From Lasiosphaeria ovina (lineage: Eukaryota > Ascomycota > Sordariomycetes > Sordariales > Lasiosphaeriaceae): a stretch of DNA of 64,000 bases. The stretch is taken from assembly GCA_033439765.1 (NCBI GenBank), contig JAULSN010000002.1, positions 1,798,001-1,862,000 on the forward strand, written 5' to 3'. The position numbers and the translations under genes are program-made. Positions 32,414 to 44,985 of this stretch are shown piece after piece. Under the pieces are notes generated by a model, which was not told where the DNA came from, ran no database searches, and saw only the letters and a program-made list of their open reading frames with translations. Every line of letters starts with the position of its first letter. Within the stretch, counting starts at the first letter, position 1.

Positions 32414-35129
32414 TCACGATCCCCATTTGTTGCCCGATATCCCGAACTCGCCTCTATAGCTCCTGACACCGGTGGCGCCCGTCATACGCTTCGCCGAGTA
32501 GGTCCCGTTGAAGCCGGCATAGTGGCCGAGGCTCGGCGGGAGATCATCGACGTGCGTTCCCCAGGCGCTCTCGTTGCGGCCCAGCGTCAGCACCAGCTCC
32601 TTGCCGTCGGTGAAGAAGCTGTGGTCGATCCAGTTGCGCGTGTACGGCTCGCCGTCGAGCGTGGCGCTCTGGATGTAGATGTCGCGGTACGACGGGTCGA
32701 AGCCGACGTTGCGCACGACGGCGGTCGCGCCCGTCGTCGGGTGCGTGACCGCCACGCGCTCAAAGTACGGCGGCGTGATCAGGTACACGTCCTGCCCCGG
32801 GTTCGGGAACAGGCCCATCATGGCGAACGCCACGAACGACCCCATCGCCCCGCTGTCGTCGTTGCCCGGCAGCCCGTCGGGCGTCGGCGAGAAGAAGGAA
32901 GGGATGTAGAAGTGTGATCGCTTGGCCGAGAGCGCGGGGCGTCCGGCGTAGTGGTACTGGAATACGGTTAGGAAGGCCGGCTCGTTGCCGATGTACGTGA
33001 TGTTCTGGTCGTGCAGGTAGTCGAGCCGCCGCACGAAGGCTTCTGGCCCGCCCAGCAGTGTCATGAGCGTTGCTTGGTCGTGGGGCACGAAGCTGGGTTG
33101 GAGAATGTGTAAGTGGGCTGGGCTGAGCTGCGGGCGCGGGCGCGGGTGTTTTGTGGGTGGGGGCAACTTACAAGCCATACTCCCAGATGCTGCTCTCGAA
33201 TGTCTCTCTCCCGGTGTTTTGGAGGGAGCAGACGCTGGATTGGTCGAGATTGCTGCAGTTGAGGGGGTTCTGGAATCCCCAGGTCTTGTTCAGGAAGCGC
33301 GGCTCAAAGAAGCCGACGAAGCCCGTGTCAGTCCCATTCCACCACGCAGACGTCTGGTCGGCCTTGTACAGGTTTTTCCAGTGTTCGCTGGTCCCGAGAT
33401 ACTTTTCCTCGTCGCCCGTCTTCCCCAGACCCTTGGCTATCTGGGAGATGCAGAAGTCATTGTACGAGTACTCTAGCGTCCGCGAGATGCTCCGAGTCAT
33501 GGTGCCAAATCCCTTGTAGTCAAAGTCCTGGACGGGGATGTAACCGAGCGACTTCCAGCTGTCAAGTCCGCCTCTGCCTTCGCAGCACCAGTCATAAGGC
33601 TCAACTTCGGCATCTTTGACAACAGCAGCATAGCCGTCGTTCCACTTTGCGGGCAGAGTTAGGACCTATGCAAAAAATGAATTGGGGGAGAGGAGCATCT
33701 CACGTTGATGCCGTCTTTTATCCCTTTAATGAAGGCATCTGCAAGCACATTGTCCGCATTTGATCCGCCCTATCTCGCGTCGGCGTCCGGGTTAAAAGGT
33801 TGAGGTAAACTCTCTAAAGACTTACCTGCGTGTATCCCTTGTTCAGACTCATTCGGCAGTCTGGCAGCCAGCCCACGTGTCGGTAGGTGTCAATGAGGGA
33901 TCTAATCATCTGGGCCACCGCAACTGGGTCCGTGATTGTGAGGAACGGGAGCTGAGAGCGGAAAAGATCCCAGATGCTGGACACGCCGTTAGCCACCATC
34001 CAGAACAGAACCCTGGTACTGGCAAGTCGTACCAGTAAAACGAGTCAAAATAAGGCTCGCTACTTGACCAGAGAGGATTCTCCCCTGTGTAATTCTGCGG
34101 GTTGATCATGGTCCGGTAGATGCCGCTGTAAAAGTTGGTTATGGTAGACTCGTTGACCCCCTTTGTTGACACCTTGATGGGGCTCATCTTGACCCGCCAT
34201 GCCTCGGTTGCGGCATTGGATATCCCCGCGAAGTCAAAGTCGGGGATTTCCGTTTCAACATGGGAGCAGGCCCGAGCAGCACTGATGAAGCTTGTAGCCG
34301 TCCGCACTAAAATCGGCTTGGCCCCTGACTTGAACCTCACAAAGGCCCCTCCCGGGAGCGGGTAGCCATTGATGGACCTTGAGATGGTCAGGTTCTTGAC
34401 TGCCGCGCTCGCCCGGCTGTTGACGAAGATGCCGCTGTCAAGGATCTCGGCCCCTTTGAAGTCGGTGCAGAAATACAAGACAAAGTTCCCTCCGCCAAAG
34501 CTGGGCAAGAAACGAGCGCTACCAGTGATGCGGCCCGTTTCCGAGTCCACAGAGACGCTGCCGTTGTCCTGCCTTGAGTCGGCCAGGTCTGTGAGGTCCT
34601 GCAGGATAAGGGGCTGGGCTGGCTGGCCATCCAAGCCAGTCGAAGGAAAGGAGAAGCTGAACAGCGAGGCGTGCTGCGTCGTGGTCATCTCGGCGCGAAT
34701 TCCGCCGGCCAGGGTAATGCCAAAGGTGCCCGGCTTGGCAGAGACGCTGCTGTTAGCAAAGGCTCCGAACCTAGCACGAGCCTTCTTGGGAAAGGCGCAT
34801 TGGTCGATGTCGCCACCGGGGCAGTTGGTGTAGGGGAAGAGGGCGAAGTTGCCCAGGCTCGGGCTTCCGCCAGTACCGCTGTCGTGCATGGTGCTGAAAC
34901 CGGTCACGACAGAGCCATCCAGGGTGAAGCCGCCCTGGTTGCTGCTGCTGTTGGTGTCGGCGACGGCCTTGGCCATGCCGTACGGCAAGGAGGCGCCGGG
35001 GAAGACATTGCCGCCATTGCTAGCCCCGATTAACGGGTCGACATAGGCAAGGGGGTCAAAGGTGCTTTGGGCGAGCAGTCTGTGCGCCAGACCAAGGAAA
35101 CAGCAGAGAGCCAGAAAGGGGGCCATCAT
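32414..35129 (-). CDS. Secreted GH92 alpha-1,2-mannosidase
   Basis: Five exons, complement(join(32414..33092,33172..33644,33704..33769,33826..33976,34033..35129)), give 821 residues. Each join restores family sequence: DSFYC-IWDLF, GYTQ-GGSNADN, GIN-WNDGYAAVVKDAEVEP, and WEYGF-FVPHDQATL. For the third intron a CATAG acceptor would leave only 38 nt; the GCAAAG acceptor with its CTAAC branch point gives 59 nt and the family sequence. The start at 35129 opens a signal peptide (MMAPFLALCCFLGLAHRLLA), giving an extracellular enzyme with many N-glycosylation sites. GH92 hallmarks are present, such as GGNVFPGASLPYGM, SMGT-type HDSGTGG, and PGNDDSGAMGSF in the catalytic C-terminal domain. Family members are Ca2+-dependent exo-mannosidases acting on mannans or N-glycans. 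Confidence 0.92.
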
Positions 35130-35635
35130 GGCCGTGCAACCGACATCAACGACGGGGGAGGAGCAGGAGGGCCTGGGCCTGGGTCTGCGCCTGGGGTATG
35201 GTAGAAGAGGGATGGAGAACCAGGAAGGGCATTCTCGGGGTTTGGTGGTGGAACTCAAGGCAGTAAGTGCGCCTTATCGTATTAAGGCGAGATGGAATTC
35301 ACCCGCAGCAGCAGCAGCAGCAATATCGACCGAGCCCCTGAATAACCAAGCGCTCTCTCGGCAACCCGGCCACAAAGTGGTTGTTGCATATACTATATAC
35401 TACCTACCTACGTACCTCTAGGTATGCATGCATGAACGCACCGGGCGGCAGGTATGTACATACTGTACCACGCAGATCAAAAGGCTGCTAATCGTGATCA
35501 ACTGTCCCGATTGTCTCCTAAACCTGGCTGGCGCTGGAGACGGGAGCTATAAAGGTAGGTTCCATGTCTCGCTCCATCACGTTAGTCGAGGCTGGCCGCT
35601 TCAGGTTAAGTGTGTAGGCATGTACTTACTGCATG

Positions 35636-35653
35636 TACTGTACATGTACAGTA
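35636..35653. repeat. Perfect 18-bp palindrome TACTGTACATGTACAGTA
   Basis: The sequence equals its own reverse complement over 18 bp and lies in a stretch rich in TGTAC/GTACA steps (35618-35653). Confidence 0.85.
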
Positions 35654-36238
35654 AATACCCCACGCCACGCCGGGCAGCGCAAAGGGTTCGGCAAGAATTG
35701 GAGCCCTGTTCTGCTAGCCCTAGACCATCAACCACTCGTGGCTTCTCGGCGGCGGCAGCTGGTCCCACGTGCCACCATTCCCAGTGGCTTCCATGTGGAT
35801 GACTTCCATTTTTTCGAGGCGGTCCAACCACGCCGAGACTCGTGGGGTACGAGGGAGGTGCACAAACCTTAAGGTCAGGTAGCTCCCACAGGCCACAGGC
35901 ATGGGGTCGGCGGGCCAGCCACCTGCTGTGCGTCCGGAGCCAAAACCAGGAGGAACGAGAAGGGCGCAGCCTCAAAGACACGGGCTTCTCGAAGCTGTCT
36001 GCCCTCTGCTCTCTGCCCTCTGCCCCTGCGGGTCGGGTGGCTTTCCAGCAACCAGGACACATACCATACCAGGCAGGGCAATCGCACGATGCCCGGGCGA
36101 GGTGTGAAGGATGGTTTCTGTGTACGGGTACTCCGCAGACCTAATTAGGTAGTACTGTCCCTGCCAAGATACGGCAACCGGAAGATGGTGCAAGGGCATC
36201 CAATGTCTTCTGCCGGGATGCATGCTCTGATTACTGCC

Positions 36239-36253
36239 GGGGGGGGGGGGGGG
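36239..36253 (+). repeat. Homopolymer run of 15 G
   Basis: Fifteen consecutive guanines in intergenic DNA; such a run can form a G-quadruplex and is prone to length errors. Confidence 0.9.
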
Positions 36254-38297
36254 AGGGCGGATGTGGGCGGGAATCGTCTGAGCTCCACGGTCGCTCTAGA
36301 ATGATCCGCAGCGCTACCTATTAGTGCCCTTCACGGCGCACGCAATGGGGGCGCAATCTCGGTAGGATGCGGGCAATTGCCGTTGCGACAGGAACCCCAC
36401 CGGCCTCGTCTCCCGTCGCCTCAACAACTGATGAGGTGAGGTGCGGGTGCGGGTGCTGCGGGTGCGGTGCGGTCACGCTGTTGAAGGAAGCTGCGAGCCC
36501 GGGCACTTGCGCAACTCGGCGCAGACCTGCCCTGGCCTGGCCCCTGTCTGTCAACCTTCAACTTGAAGTTTAATTGGTCAGGTAGGTGCAACCCATTTTC
36601 GATTGCAGCCACCCAGGCTCCTTCTTCGACTCGCAGCGCAGCACCAAACACCGAGAAGAATTACGATTACGAAAAGATGACGGTGAACCTTTGTCGGCTT
36701 CTCCCTTCTCCTCTCCTCTCTACTACTGCCATTTTGTTGTTGTCTTGAGTCCCAAAGCAACACCCTGATGTCAACAATGCGCGTCCCGTAACCAATTTCC
36801 TCAATGTACGAATACATACGGACGATTACAGTAGGTTGTTTCGCAGATCCATTCTCCTCCAACCAAGGTTCCCACAACAGTCAGGCCGCGAGGGCGAGGG
36901 CAGGACGAAGTCAATAACATAAGCACTATACCCAGTCAAGCGGACAACCACGAGCTACTGGCTGCCCAACATAACACGGCAGAACCCAACACGATGTTAA
37001 TCCACTCCACGCCCAAGAAGCGGCTCTCTTCTCTCCCCAAGATCCAACCCGCCCGCAAACTACAGACCCGCATTACGAGAGTGCATCTTTTATGAAGGAG
37101 CACAAAGCGAGAGGCAACATCTTTGGACTCCCGAATCGTGACTTTGAGCTTCGCAGGTCAGCCTCAGGCCTGTACTTTTTCGGTTCTCAGTGGCAATGTA
37201 TCGAGAGTTCGTATTTGCAGCCTCGTCATTGAGGCCCCTCCAGTTATTATTCTCTGCTCTTGATGGACGCGACACGAGAAGGGTCGCCGGGCCAATCCCC
37301 TGGTAATCCCCTGGTCTCACCTCCGCCTTGGAGAAGGAGCCACAAACGCTGTTCCACGACGCCGAAACAAGCACAAACGACGCATGTTCGGCCAACAGGG
37401 CACCAATGGCCAGGTTCGGCGCGTGGCTAGATCCAAATAAATGGATGGCTATTTGGTCGAGCTACCCGAAACACGGGAGGCGATTTCGCTCGCCATGGGT
37501 GAAGCAGCCCGATGTGCCACGACTCCAAAGCGTGTTTACTGAGTACTGGGTCTCGATGCAAACAGGCGGGAGCTCAACCACCGCCCCTGGTCCCGATCGT
37601 CTTGGCTTCCCGCGATCGCTGCATACCCTGATTTCTTGTCCGGGGCCCTCCAAGCATCGTAGCACAAGCGACCGATGTGTGGATACCTGGGTGGCATGTC
37701 GACAGGGACCAGCACACATCTGCCGCGCCTTCGGCAGCCCCGGATTCGCAGCTTTGGAGATAAGGTTTGTGTCGTTTGCAAATCGACCTACATCTACTTG
37801 TTGATGAACCGGACCGCTGGCTCCCTTCTCGTCCCGAAACCCACTCGGATTCGTCACATGGCCAAGTACGTAGGCAGGTACTTGCTGTCCTCAAACAGAA
37901 ATGTCTTCAACGCGGCACTTCTTGCACGCGGGTGCGTTTCGCTGCATTATTCTCCACTCGTTTCCCAATCTAGGCCCATGCAGAGTTCGTCCGCTTGACA
38001 TTGCTAAGAAAGTGGAATGGGGCTTTGGATGCAGAGCTCGAGTGATTGATTGCTGCCCGAGGACCCTCATATCAAGGTCAAGACTATCCCCCACCAGCAT
38101 CTGAGGGCCGTTGTTCCGTTCTTGTTGGTGACATCAACTTCAGCTAGTCTCACGTTATGATTCACTTCCCTTTGTGTGTGTGTGTTTGTTCGTACCCTGG
38201 CCTTTTTGGATTTTTGGATTTTCAACAACTGGTCCCTCTCTTTGTTGACAACACCCTTCAACTGCCCAGTTCGGCTCGTCTTTCTTACTGTTTCATA

Positions 38298-40442
38298 ATG
38301 CTCTCAGTCGAGAGGAACACGATAGAATCGCATTCCACACTGGGCGAGAAGCGAAGCAGGCGTGGCAGCGTTCAATCGAACCCTGTCCTCGTTCTTCCCT
38401 TCAGGTTTGACCCGAGAGAAAGCATCCTGAACACCACAGCACTATCACCACCCCCTGTTTCCGGAGCCCCCAAGCCCCAGCCAAAGAACCTGCACCTGCG
38501 ACTGAGGAGCGACTCGGGCCTGTCGTTGCATACGAACCAGTCTGCATTCCGTCAGTACACGGACTACAACCCAGATGGCTCAACCCGTTCCGTTGCTGTC
38601 TCGAAAAGGCCGCTGAGTTTTGACGAGGCTGGCCACGCGGACAACATATCTCTGGGGAGTGGCAGTGCGCATTTCAGAGACCACTCGCCCCGGGGCCGGT
38701 CTATTCCGAACTTCTTTGACCGGGATGTCATCAAGCTGGCGTTCTGCAACCCTACGACGGGTCAAAGGTTGTGCCGGTTTGCGCAGACCAGGCATTGTGC
38801 TGCCGATGTCGAGTTCTTGCTAAAGGTTGTGGCTCCTTTCCCATCAAAATTAGACAAAAATGACATGCTGACTGGCTGCCAGGTCGACGAGTACACGCGT
38901 GCCCTCGGAAGCATGACAAATCTGATCGGTCACATATCAACGCACTTCACGGGCGTGGCAGCGACGTCTCCGCTGAGGCTGCCAGCTGACCTGTCGGCTA
39001 ACCTCAAAGCAAGTACAAAACACTGTGCGAGATCTGTACTGCCACCGCTTGAAAGGCTGTACCAAGATGCCAAGGCATCGGTTGAGGAGCGGCTTGCCAA
39101 AAGCCTCTACCCCGATTTCATAAAGTACCAGCTTTCACAGTGCATGAGGAGTTCGCTGTCAGTGAGCCGCTCGCTGACCGGTGGCTTCAAGTCGGCATAC
39201 CCTGGTCTCGGTGATGCTTTCTGCCTCACCAACCCTCTAGAGCCCGATAATCCGGTCGTCTATGCCTCGGACGGGCTCTTGAGGATGTCGGGGTTTTCGC
39301 GGCATGATGTGATGAACAAGAACTGCAGGATAATGCAGGGGATATATACCGATAACGACACGACGCGCAGGATCAGAGAGGCCGTCTCACTGGGGCAGGA
39401 AGCGGCCGAGCTAATTGTCAACCACCGAAAGGATGGCTCTCCCTATTGGAATCTGCTTTTCGTCTGCCCCCTGCGGGAAAATGGCAGCGTGCGATATTAC
39501 CTCGGGGCGCAGATCAACGTGTCGGAGAGCATGGGCTCGGATTACAAGGACATCCTGCGTATTCTCAACTTTACCCTGCCAGGCGAGGATCTGAGCCCTC
39601 GGACAATCCCCACACAGGAGCGGCCGGTCTGGAAGGCGCCTGTTGGGCAGAATGAATGGATGTCAGAAAAGGCGCCCAGTCTGCGAAGCCCCATAAAACG
39701 GTCCCATCGCCACCGCTTTTTCAGACGCTTCTCCCGGAAATCCCGTCCAGACAGACCGCCTCCTCGGCCCACCACACCGTCGACATCAACGTCAGCTTCC
39801 GCCGCCGAGGACCCGCCATCTGCCAAGCGACGAGCCTTCACGACACGGAATCCCCAGCTTGAGCGGGAGACGGACGAGTTCAGCACGCCCTACTCGCGCT
39901 TCTTTGTCTTGAGATACGCACCGGTGTCACCCAGCCAGCAGCACCTCTCCACAGACAAGCGGCACAGTTTGCCTCGCCTGCCCGTGGCCTTCTGCTCGTC
40001 CTTTGCGCTCGAGCTACTGGGACTCAAGGTAACCGATGCCGACGCCATAATCGGCCGTGACATCTTCTCGGTGCTGGCGGACTACATCAACTCGCCTAGC
40101 GTCAACCGGAGCCTAAGGGTAAACGTGACGGACAAGATCGCAGCGGGCGAGACGATCAGCGTGGACCTCATGGCGAGCGCCAACGCGCCGTCAAAGCAGC
40201 AGCCGCCGAAGCATTCACGGACGGGCAGCGCCATCCGCACGGGCGGCCCGGCTTTGCTGGAGAGCGAGTCGAGCCGGCCGAGACTGAGCGACACGCTGGA
40301 CCGGGGGGCTGAGATTCTAAGCCACGTGTTTTTTGGACCAAAGATGCGGAAGCTGGTTAGCCACTGGGCACCCCTGGAGGACGGCCAAGGGGCCGTGGGG
40401 TGGGTGGTTGTGGTGTTGACGCCTGCCACGGTGACGGCTTAA
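38298..40442 (+). CDS. RGS-LOV protein: predicted blue-light photoreceptor with RGS domain
   Basis: A single exon of 714 residues from the ATG at 38298. An in-frame ATG at 38157 would add 47 residues, but these translate a GTGTGT tract and look like leader. Residues about 145-285 fit an RGS domain (from VIKLAFCNPTTG through LYPDFIKYQLSQCM). Residues about 305-412 are a LOV-type PAS domain: VVYASDGLLRMSGFSRHDVM, then NKNCRIMQG with the adduct-forming Cys343, VNHRKDGSPYWNLLFVCPL and YLGAQINVSES. The Cys, the following Arg and Gln, and the flavin-contacting Asn of VNH are kept. A Ser/Arg/Pro-rich linker leads to a second PAS-like segment (about 533-625, with RFFVLRYAPVSP and FALELLG). Fungal RGS-LOV proteins of this order are known (for example in Botrytis) and bind membrane lipids in light. 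The first 100 residues are basic and probably disordered. Confidence 0.87.
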   Translation: MLSVERNTIESHSTLGEKRSRRGSVQSNPVLVLPFRFDPRESILNTTALSPPPVSGAPKPQPKNLHLRLRSDSGLSLHTNQSAFRQYTDYNPDGSTRSVAVSKRPLSFDEAGHADNISLGSGSAHFRDHSPRGRSIPNFFDRDVIKLAFCNPTTGQRLCRFAQTRHCAADVEFLLKVVAPFPSKLDKNDMLTGCQVDEYTRALGSMTNLIGHISTHFTGVAATSPLRLPADLSANLKASTKHCARSVLPPLERLYQDAKASVEERLAKSLYPDFIKYQLSQCMRSSLSVSRSLTGGFKSAYPGLGDAFCLTNPLEPDNPVVYASDGLLRMSGFSRHDVMNKNCRIMQGIYTDNDTTRRIREAVSLGQEAAELIVNHRKDGSPYWNLLFVCPLRENGSVRYYLGAQINVSESMGSDYKDILRILNFTLPGEDLSPRTIPTQERPVWKAPVGQNEWMSEKAPSLRSPIKRSHRHRFFRRFSRKSRPDRPPPRPTTPSTSTSASAAEDPPSAKRRAFTTRNPQLERETDEFSTPYSRFFVLRYAPVSPSQQHLSTDKRHSLPRLPVAFCSSFALELLGLKVTDADAIIGRDIFSVLADYINSPSVNRSLRVNVTDKIAAGETISVDLMASANAPSKQQPPKHSRTGSAIRTGGPALLESESSRPRLSDTLDRGAEILSHVFFGPKMRKLVSHWAPLEDGQGAVGWVVVVLTPATVTA

Positions 40443-40670
40443 TGGACGCCGGTGCGCGCCGTCTTGTGCTGTCCGGGATGAAGATACGAACGATATGTCT
40501 AGACGATTTGTATGATGTCAGGCTATGATCCATGTACTTTATCTCCTAACCTCGTCTGCCTCTCCATACAGGCAGATGGCCGATTAATGATGTTTAATAT
40601 TGTCTCATAATACTACCCTTTTCTCAGTCGAAGAGCTAATAGAGAGTTCGCTCAGCGCCGCCTCTTGCCT

Positions 40671-41020
40671 TTAGGGTAGGTGGGCCGTGTAGCCAGCCGC
40701 CATCAACCTCTCAGCCGCCGCCCACACGTCGGGCGGTATGTACTGGGGTATCTGGAAGCCGCGGGCCGGGTAGTCGCGCACGCGCACGAGGTCACCGACC
40801 ATGATATTAATAACCAGGTCGCGCGGGTTCTCGGCGTCGGGATACTCGTGCCACTCGAGCTCGGGGCTGGTGACGCAGAACACGGTCTCGCCCTCGTCGC
40901 CATTCTCAGGCCACTGCTTGACAAACGTGGCGTACGTGCGCCGCTCCATGTACGGCTTCTGCACGAGAATGAACCCCCTCGGCATGGCCAGGGGACCACC
41001 TCCACCACCACCCTCACCCT

Positions 41021-41068
<48 letters not shown>

Positions 41069-41555
41069 GAAGAGCCCGCTCCTCCAGCAGCGCGTGCGTG
41101 AACCGCACGTTCTCGCCCGTGTTCGTCGAGCGCGGCTCCTCGACGATGCGCTCCGGCGGCACGCCCATGGCGCGCGCGACAGCTGCGAACGCGGACGCCT
41201 CGGCCGCCGCCCCGAACCGCCCCGCCGTCAGCGCGCCCACGCCGCCCGAGAAGATTAGCGTCTGCGGGCTGGTGAGCGGGTGTGTCGCTGGGTCCGGGAA
41301 GGAGAGGAACAGCGAGGCTGCGCGTGCTGCGACGCGCGTGTCCAGGCTGCAGAGTGTGAAGATGGCGATCGGTGCGGGGAGGGTGCGCGGGATGGCCATG
41401 TGCATCCGGTGGTAGTTGTAGATCAGCGCGGCGTCGGCGTCGATGGATGCCGCGGTGGGGGTGGGGAGAGGGGATGGGGACGGGATTGGGGCCGGGGGAC
41501 TGCCGGCGTCCGCGGCCGGGGTTTGGTCAGGGGCTGTCCGTGCTTCGTTGCCCAT
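40671..41555 (-). CDS. DUF218 (YdcF-like) domain protein
   Basis: A single exon of 294 residues. The DUF218 fold is indicated by LIFSGGVGALTAGR, then EEPRSTNTGENVRF, and VQKPYMERRTYATF. The pattern (SGG, then an acidic patch with RSTNT, then a K-P-x-M-x-R-R motif) is the usual signature. Function in fungi is unknown; the bacterial relatives SanA and YdcF act in or near the envelope. No signal peptide is present; the first 38 residues are Pro/Ser-rich. An alanine run of about 15 residues, encoded by a CAG/CTG tract at 41021-41067, followed by a Glu/Gly run, interrupts the domain between its second and third motif. A telobox-like motif lies 150 bp upstream. Confidence 0.85.
41021..41067. repeat. 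CAG/CTG trinucleotide tract inside the DUF218 gene
   Basis: About 15 CAG units on the plus strand, read on the coding (minus) strand as GCT and so as polyalanine. Confidence 0.9.
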
Positions 41556-41704
41556 TATTTCTGGATTCTACGAGGGGATTTACGGAGTATTTGGTCAGAC
41601 TGCGTGCTGGGGAAGGTAGTGTGGATGGTTGGAGATGTAAGTTGTTGATGCCTGACGTGCTGCAGCTGATGATGAGGGCTGAGAGGGAGACGGGGGAGGA
41701 GAGT

Positions 41705-41717
41705 AACCCTAACCCTT
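41705..41717 (-). promoter_or_regulatory. Telobox-like motif, reads AAGGGTTAGGGTT on the gene strand
   Basis: It lies 150 bp upstream of the DUF218 start. It is identical in sequence and relative orientation to the motif at 11502-11514 upstream of the TFIIIC subunit gene. Confidence 0.5.
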
Positions 41718-42256
41718 GACGGTGAGTGTTTGCGTCGACGCAGAGAAGAAAAGGGGTCAACGTAGACGACTGTTGCTATGGGCCACATTTGCTGGACATG
41801 TGAAATGCCAACACGCCGCACTGGCACATCAGATGCCATCCCAAGGTTCATGGAGGAAGGCAGTGCGGGTCGATACCTGGAAGCAAGGCTTCTTCTTATT
41901 TACCGCAGGCACTCCATCCCGAAATAACAAAGGCCAATCCCAAACCAAGGGGTTCGAAGGGAGAACAAGATCTCGTTCTCCACCGGCCGCCCGTCACACC
42001 GTGTCGTCCAAATTTCTCCGAGCCTGCACGGTCACGCGTGGGGTTGGCTTGCAGGCGGGAGATGAAAAAGACAGATGCAAGCAATCCGGGAACGCCAGCA
42101 GCCCTCCTCTTCCCCCGCAGTCCAATCTATTCTCTCGCTGCAACAAGCTGCCTAGGTGTGGGCGGGTCTTGCTGCTTGAGGCCCCGTCGCTATCTAACCT
42201 CCGGTAGGCATGCAATCTAATGGGGAGCACCAAAAGGGGCAGATGCCATGTGCGAG

Positions 42257-42263
42257 TTTAGCC
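42257..42263 (-). promoter_or_regulatory. XlnR/Xyr1-type site GGCTAAA
   Basis: The reverse strand reads GGCTAAA, the consensus of the fungal xylanase activator, 423 bp upstream of the GH30 start. A 7-mer can occur by chance, but the gene downstream is a plausible target. Confidence 0.4.
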
Positions 42264-42502
42264 GCGGCGCCGCTACCTGACCGCTGGGCATCGCAGACTG
42301 TGGAGAACCCCTGCCCGTACCGTGGACGTCTATATTACCCTCGGGACTTTTCTCGCTGCACGCCTCTGAGTGGGGGATTTTCTAATGCCGGCGCTGTGCA
42401 GCTTGTTTGTTTAAATTCCCACCATGTTGCAGCCGGGGGAGTGGATGGCATCGGCGCAGACCTGGGTCTTGGAGGCGCACCTGCTTGGCAAGCCTGCGGA
42501 GG

Positions 42503-42509
42503 TATATAA
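42503..42509 (+). promoter_or_regulatory. TATA box (TATATAA) of the GH30 gene
   Basis: TATATAA lies 177 bp upstream of the GH30 ATG in otherwise GC-rich DNA, leaving room for a leader of roughly 150 nt. Confidence 0.5.
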
Positions 42510-42595
42510 GATGTCGCCCTTGATCTGTGACAGAAGTTAGGAGATCGCGAGGCAAAGAAGTGCTTCAAGGTGAGCCATATCCGTCCTCCGAGTAG

Positions 42596-44294
<1,699 letters not shown>

Positions 44295-44459
44295 AACTAA
44301 CTAAGCAAGGGTCATGTATATCGAGTCACCAAATAAGAGTAATTCAAAAAGGTATGAACGTCCGCACGGAGACCATTGTCCAAATTTATCGGTACCTAGC
44401 GAGCGTTATACCTAATGAAAGGCAGGAGAACCAAACAGACCAAGACCCCCCTTTCTTGG

Positions 44460-44504
<45 letters not shown>

Positions 44505-44985
44505 CTTTCCCTTCCGCGGATAATATGTGTGTGTCATTTCTCTGGGGGTTACGGTGCCTGATATCCATCTGTCCACCTGGCACCAATGCCAATGCCAACC
44601 AAACCAAACCAAGGTCAAAACGCTGCGGTAGGCTTATCCCAAAGCCAAGCCACGATAACCCCCAATGATAATAAAAGGCCTTCCAAAACGTTTAAAAAAA
44701 AAAAAGGTTGTTCTCTCTTCGCTCTCGGCTGGGTGTTTGCGTGTTTGTGTATGGTAGAGAGAAGGAAAAAGAAAACTAAAGAAACCAACTCCCGTCCCCG
44801 GTATTCCACGAGCGGACGCCATCGTAGTTTGTCTGTCTGTCTGTCAGACAGCCAATGAAAGAAAGAAAGGGAGACGCCAAACTACAGCAACGAATGTGTT
44901 GTGTGCCTGTGCATTCCAGTACGTCCCCTTCCTTCCCTTCTCTTCCATCCCCTTAAGAAAAAAGACCCCCTGCACAGCTTGTCCC
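44295..44985. other. Convergent intergenic region with a long CT repeat
   Basis: It lies between two gene 3' ends and includes (CT)20 at 44461-44500, GTCT/CAGA inverted tetranucleotides near 44828-44850 and a GAAA repeat near 44857-44868. Confidence 0.6.
44461..44500. repeat. (CT)20 microsatellite
   Basis: Twenty uninterrupted CT units, 167 bp after the stop codon of the GH30 gene, probably in or beyond its 3' untranslated region. Confidence 0.95.

Larger units (their letters stand above)
35130..38297. other. Long (3.2 kb) divergent intergenic region between GH92 and RGS-LOV genes
   Basis: It contains promoters at both ends and much low-complexity DNA: a TACC-type repeat near 35400-35425, a perfect 18-bp palindrome at 35636-35653, a 15-G run at 36239-36253 and a CGGGTG repeat near 36440-36470. 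ORFs of 100-158 codons at 35601-36062 and 37328-37894 overlap on both strands and show no domain. A non-coding transcript or a long regulated promoter upstream of the photoreceptor gene could lie here, but the sequence does not show it. Confidence 0.45.

Noticed and set aside
38157..38297. Upstream in-frame ATG of the RGS-LOV gene
   Set aside because: The added residues translate a GT repeat (CVCVC) and a pyrimidine-rich leader; the ATG at 38298 is preferred, although the longer form cannot be excluded.
41716..42207. 163-codon plus ORF between DUF218 and GH30
   Set aside because: No domain, mixed codon use, overlaps promoter elements and ORFs in other frames.
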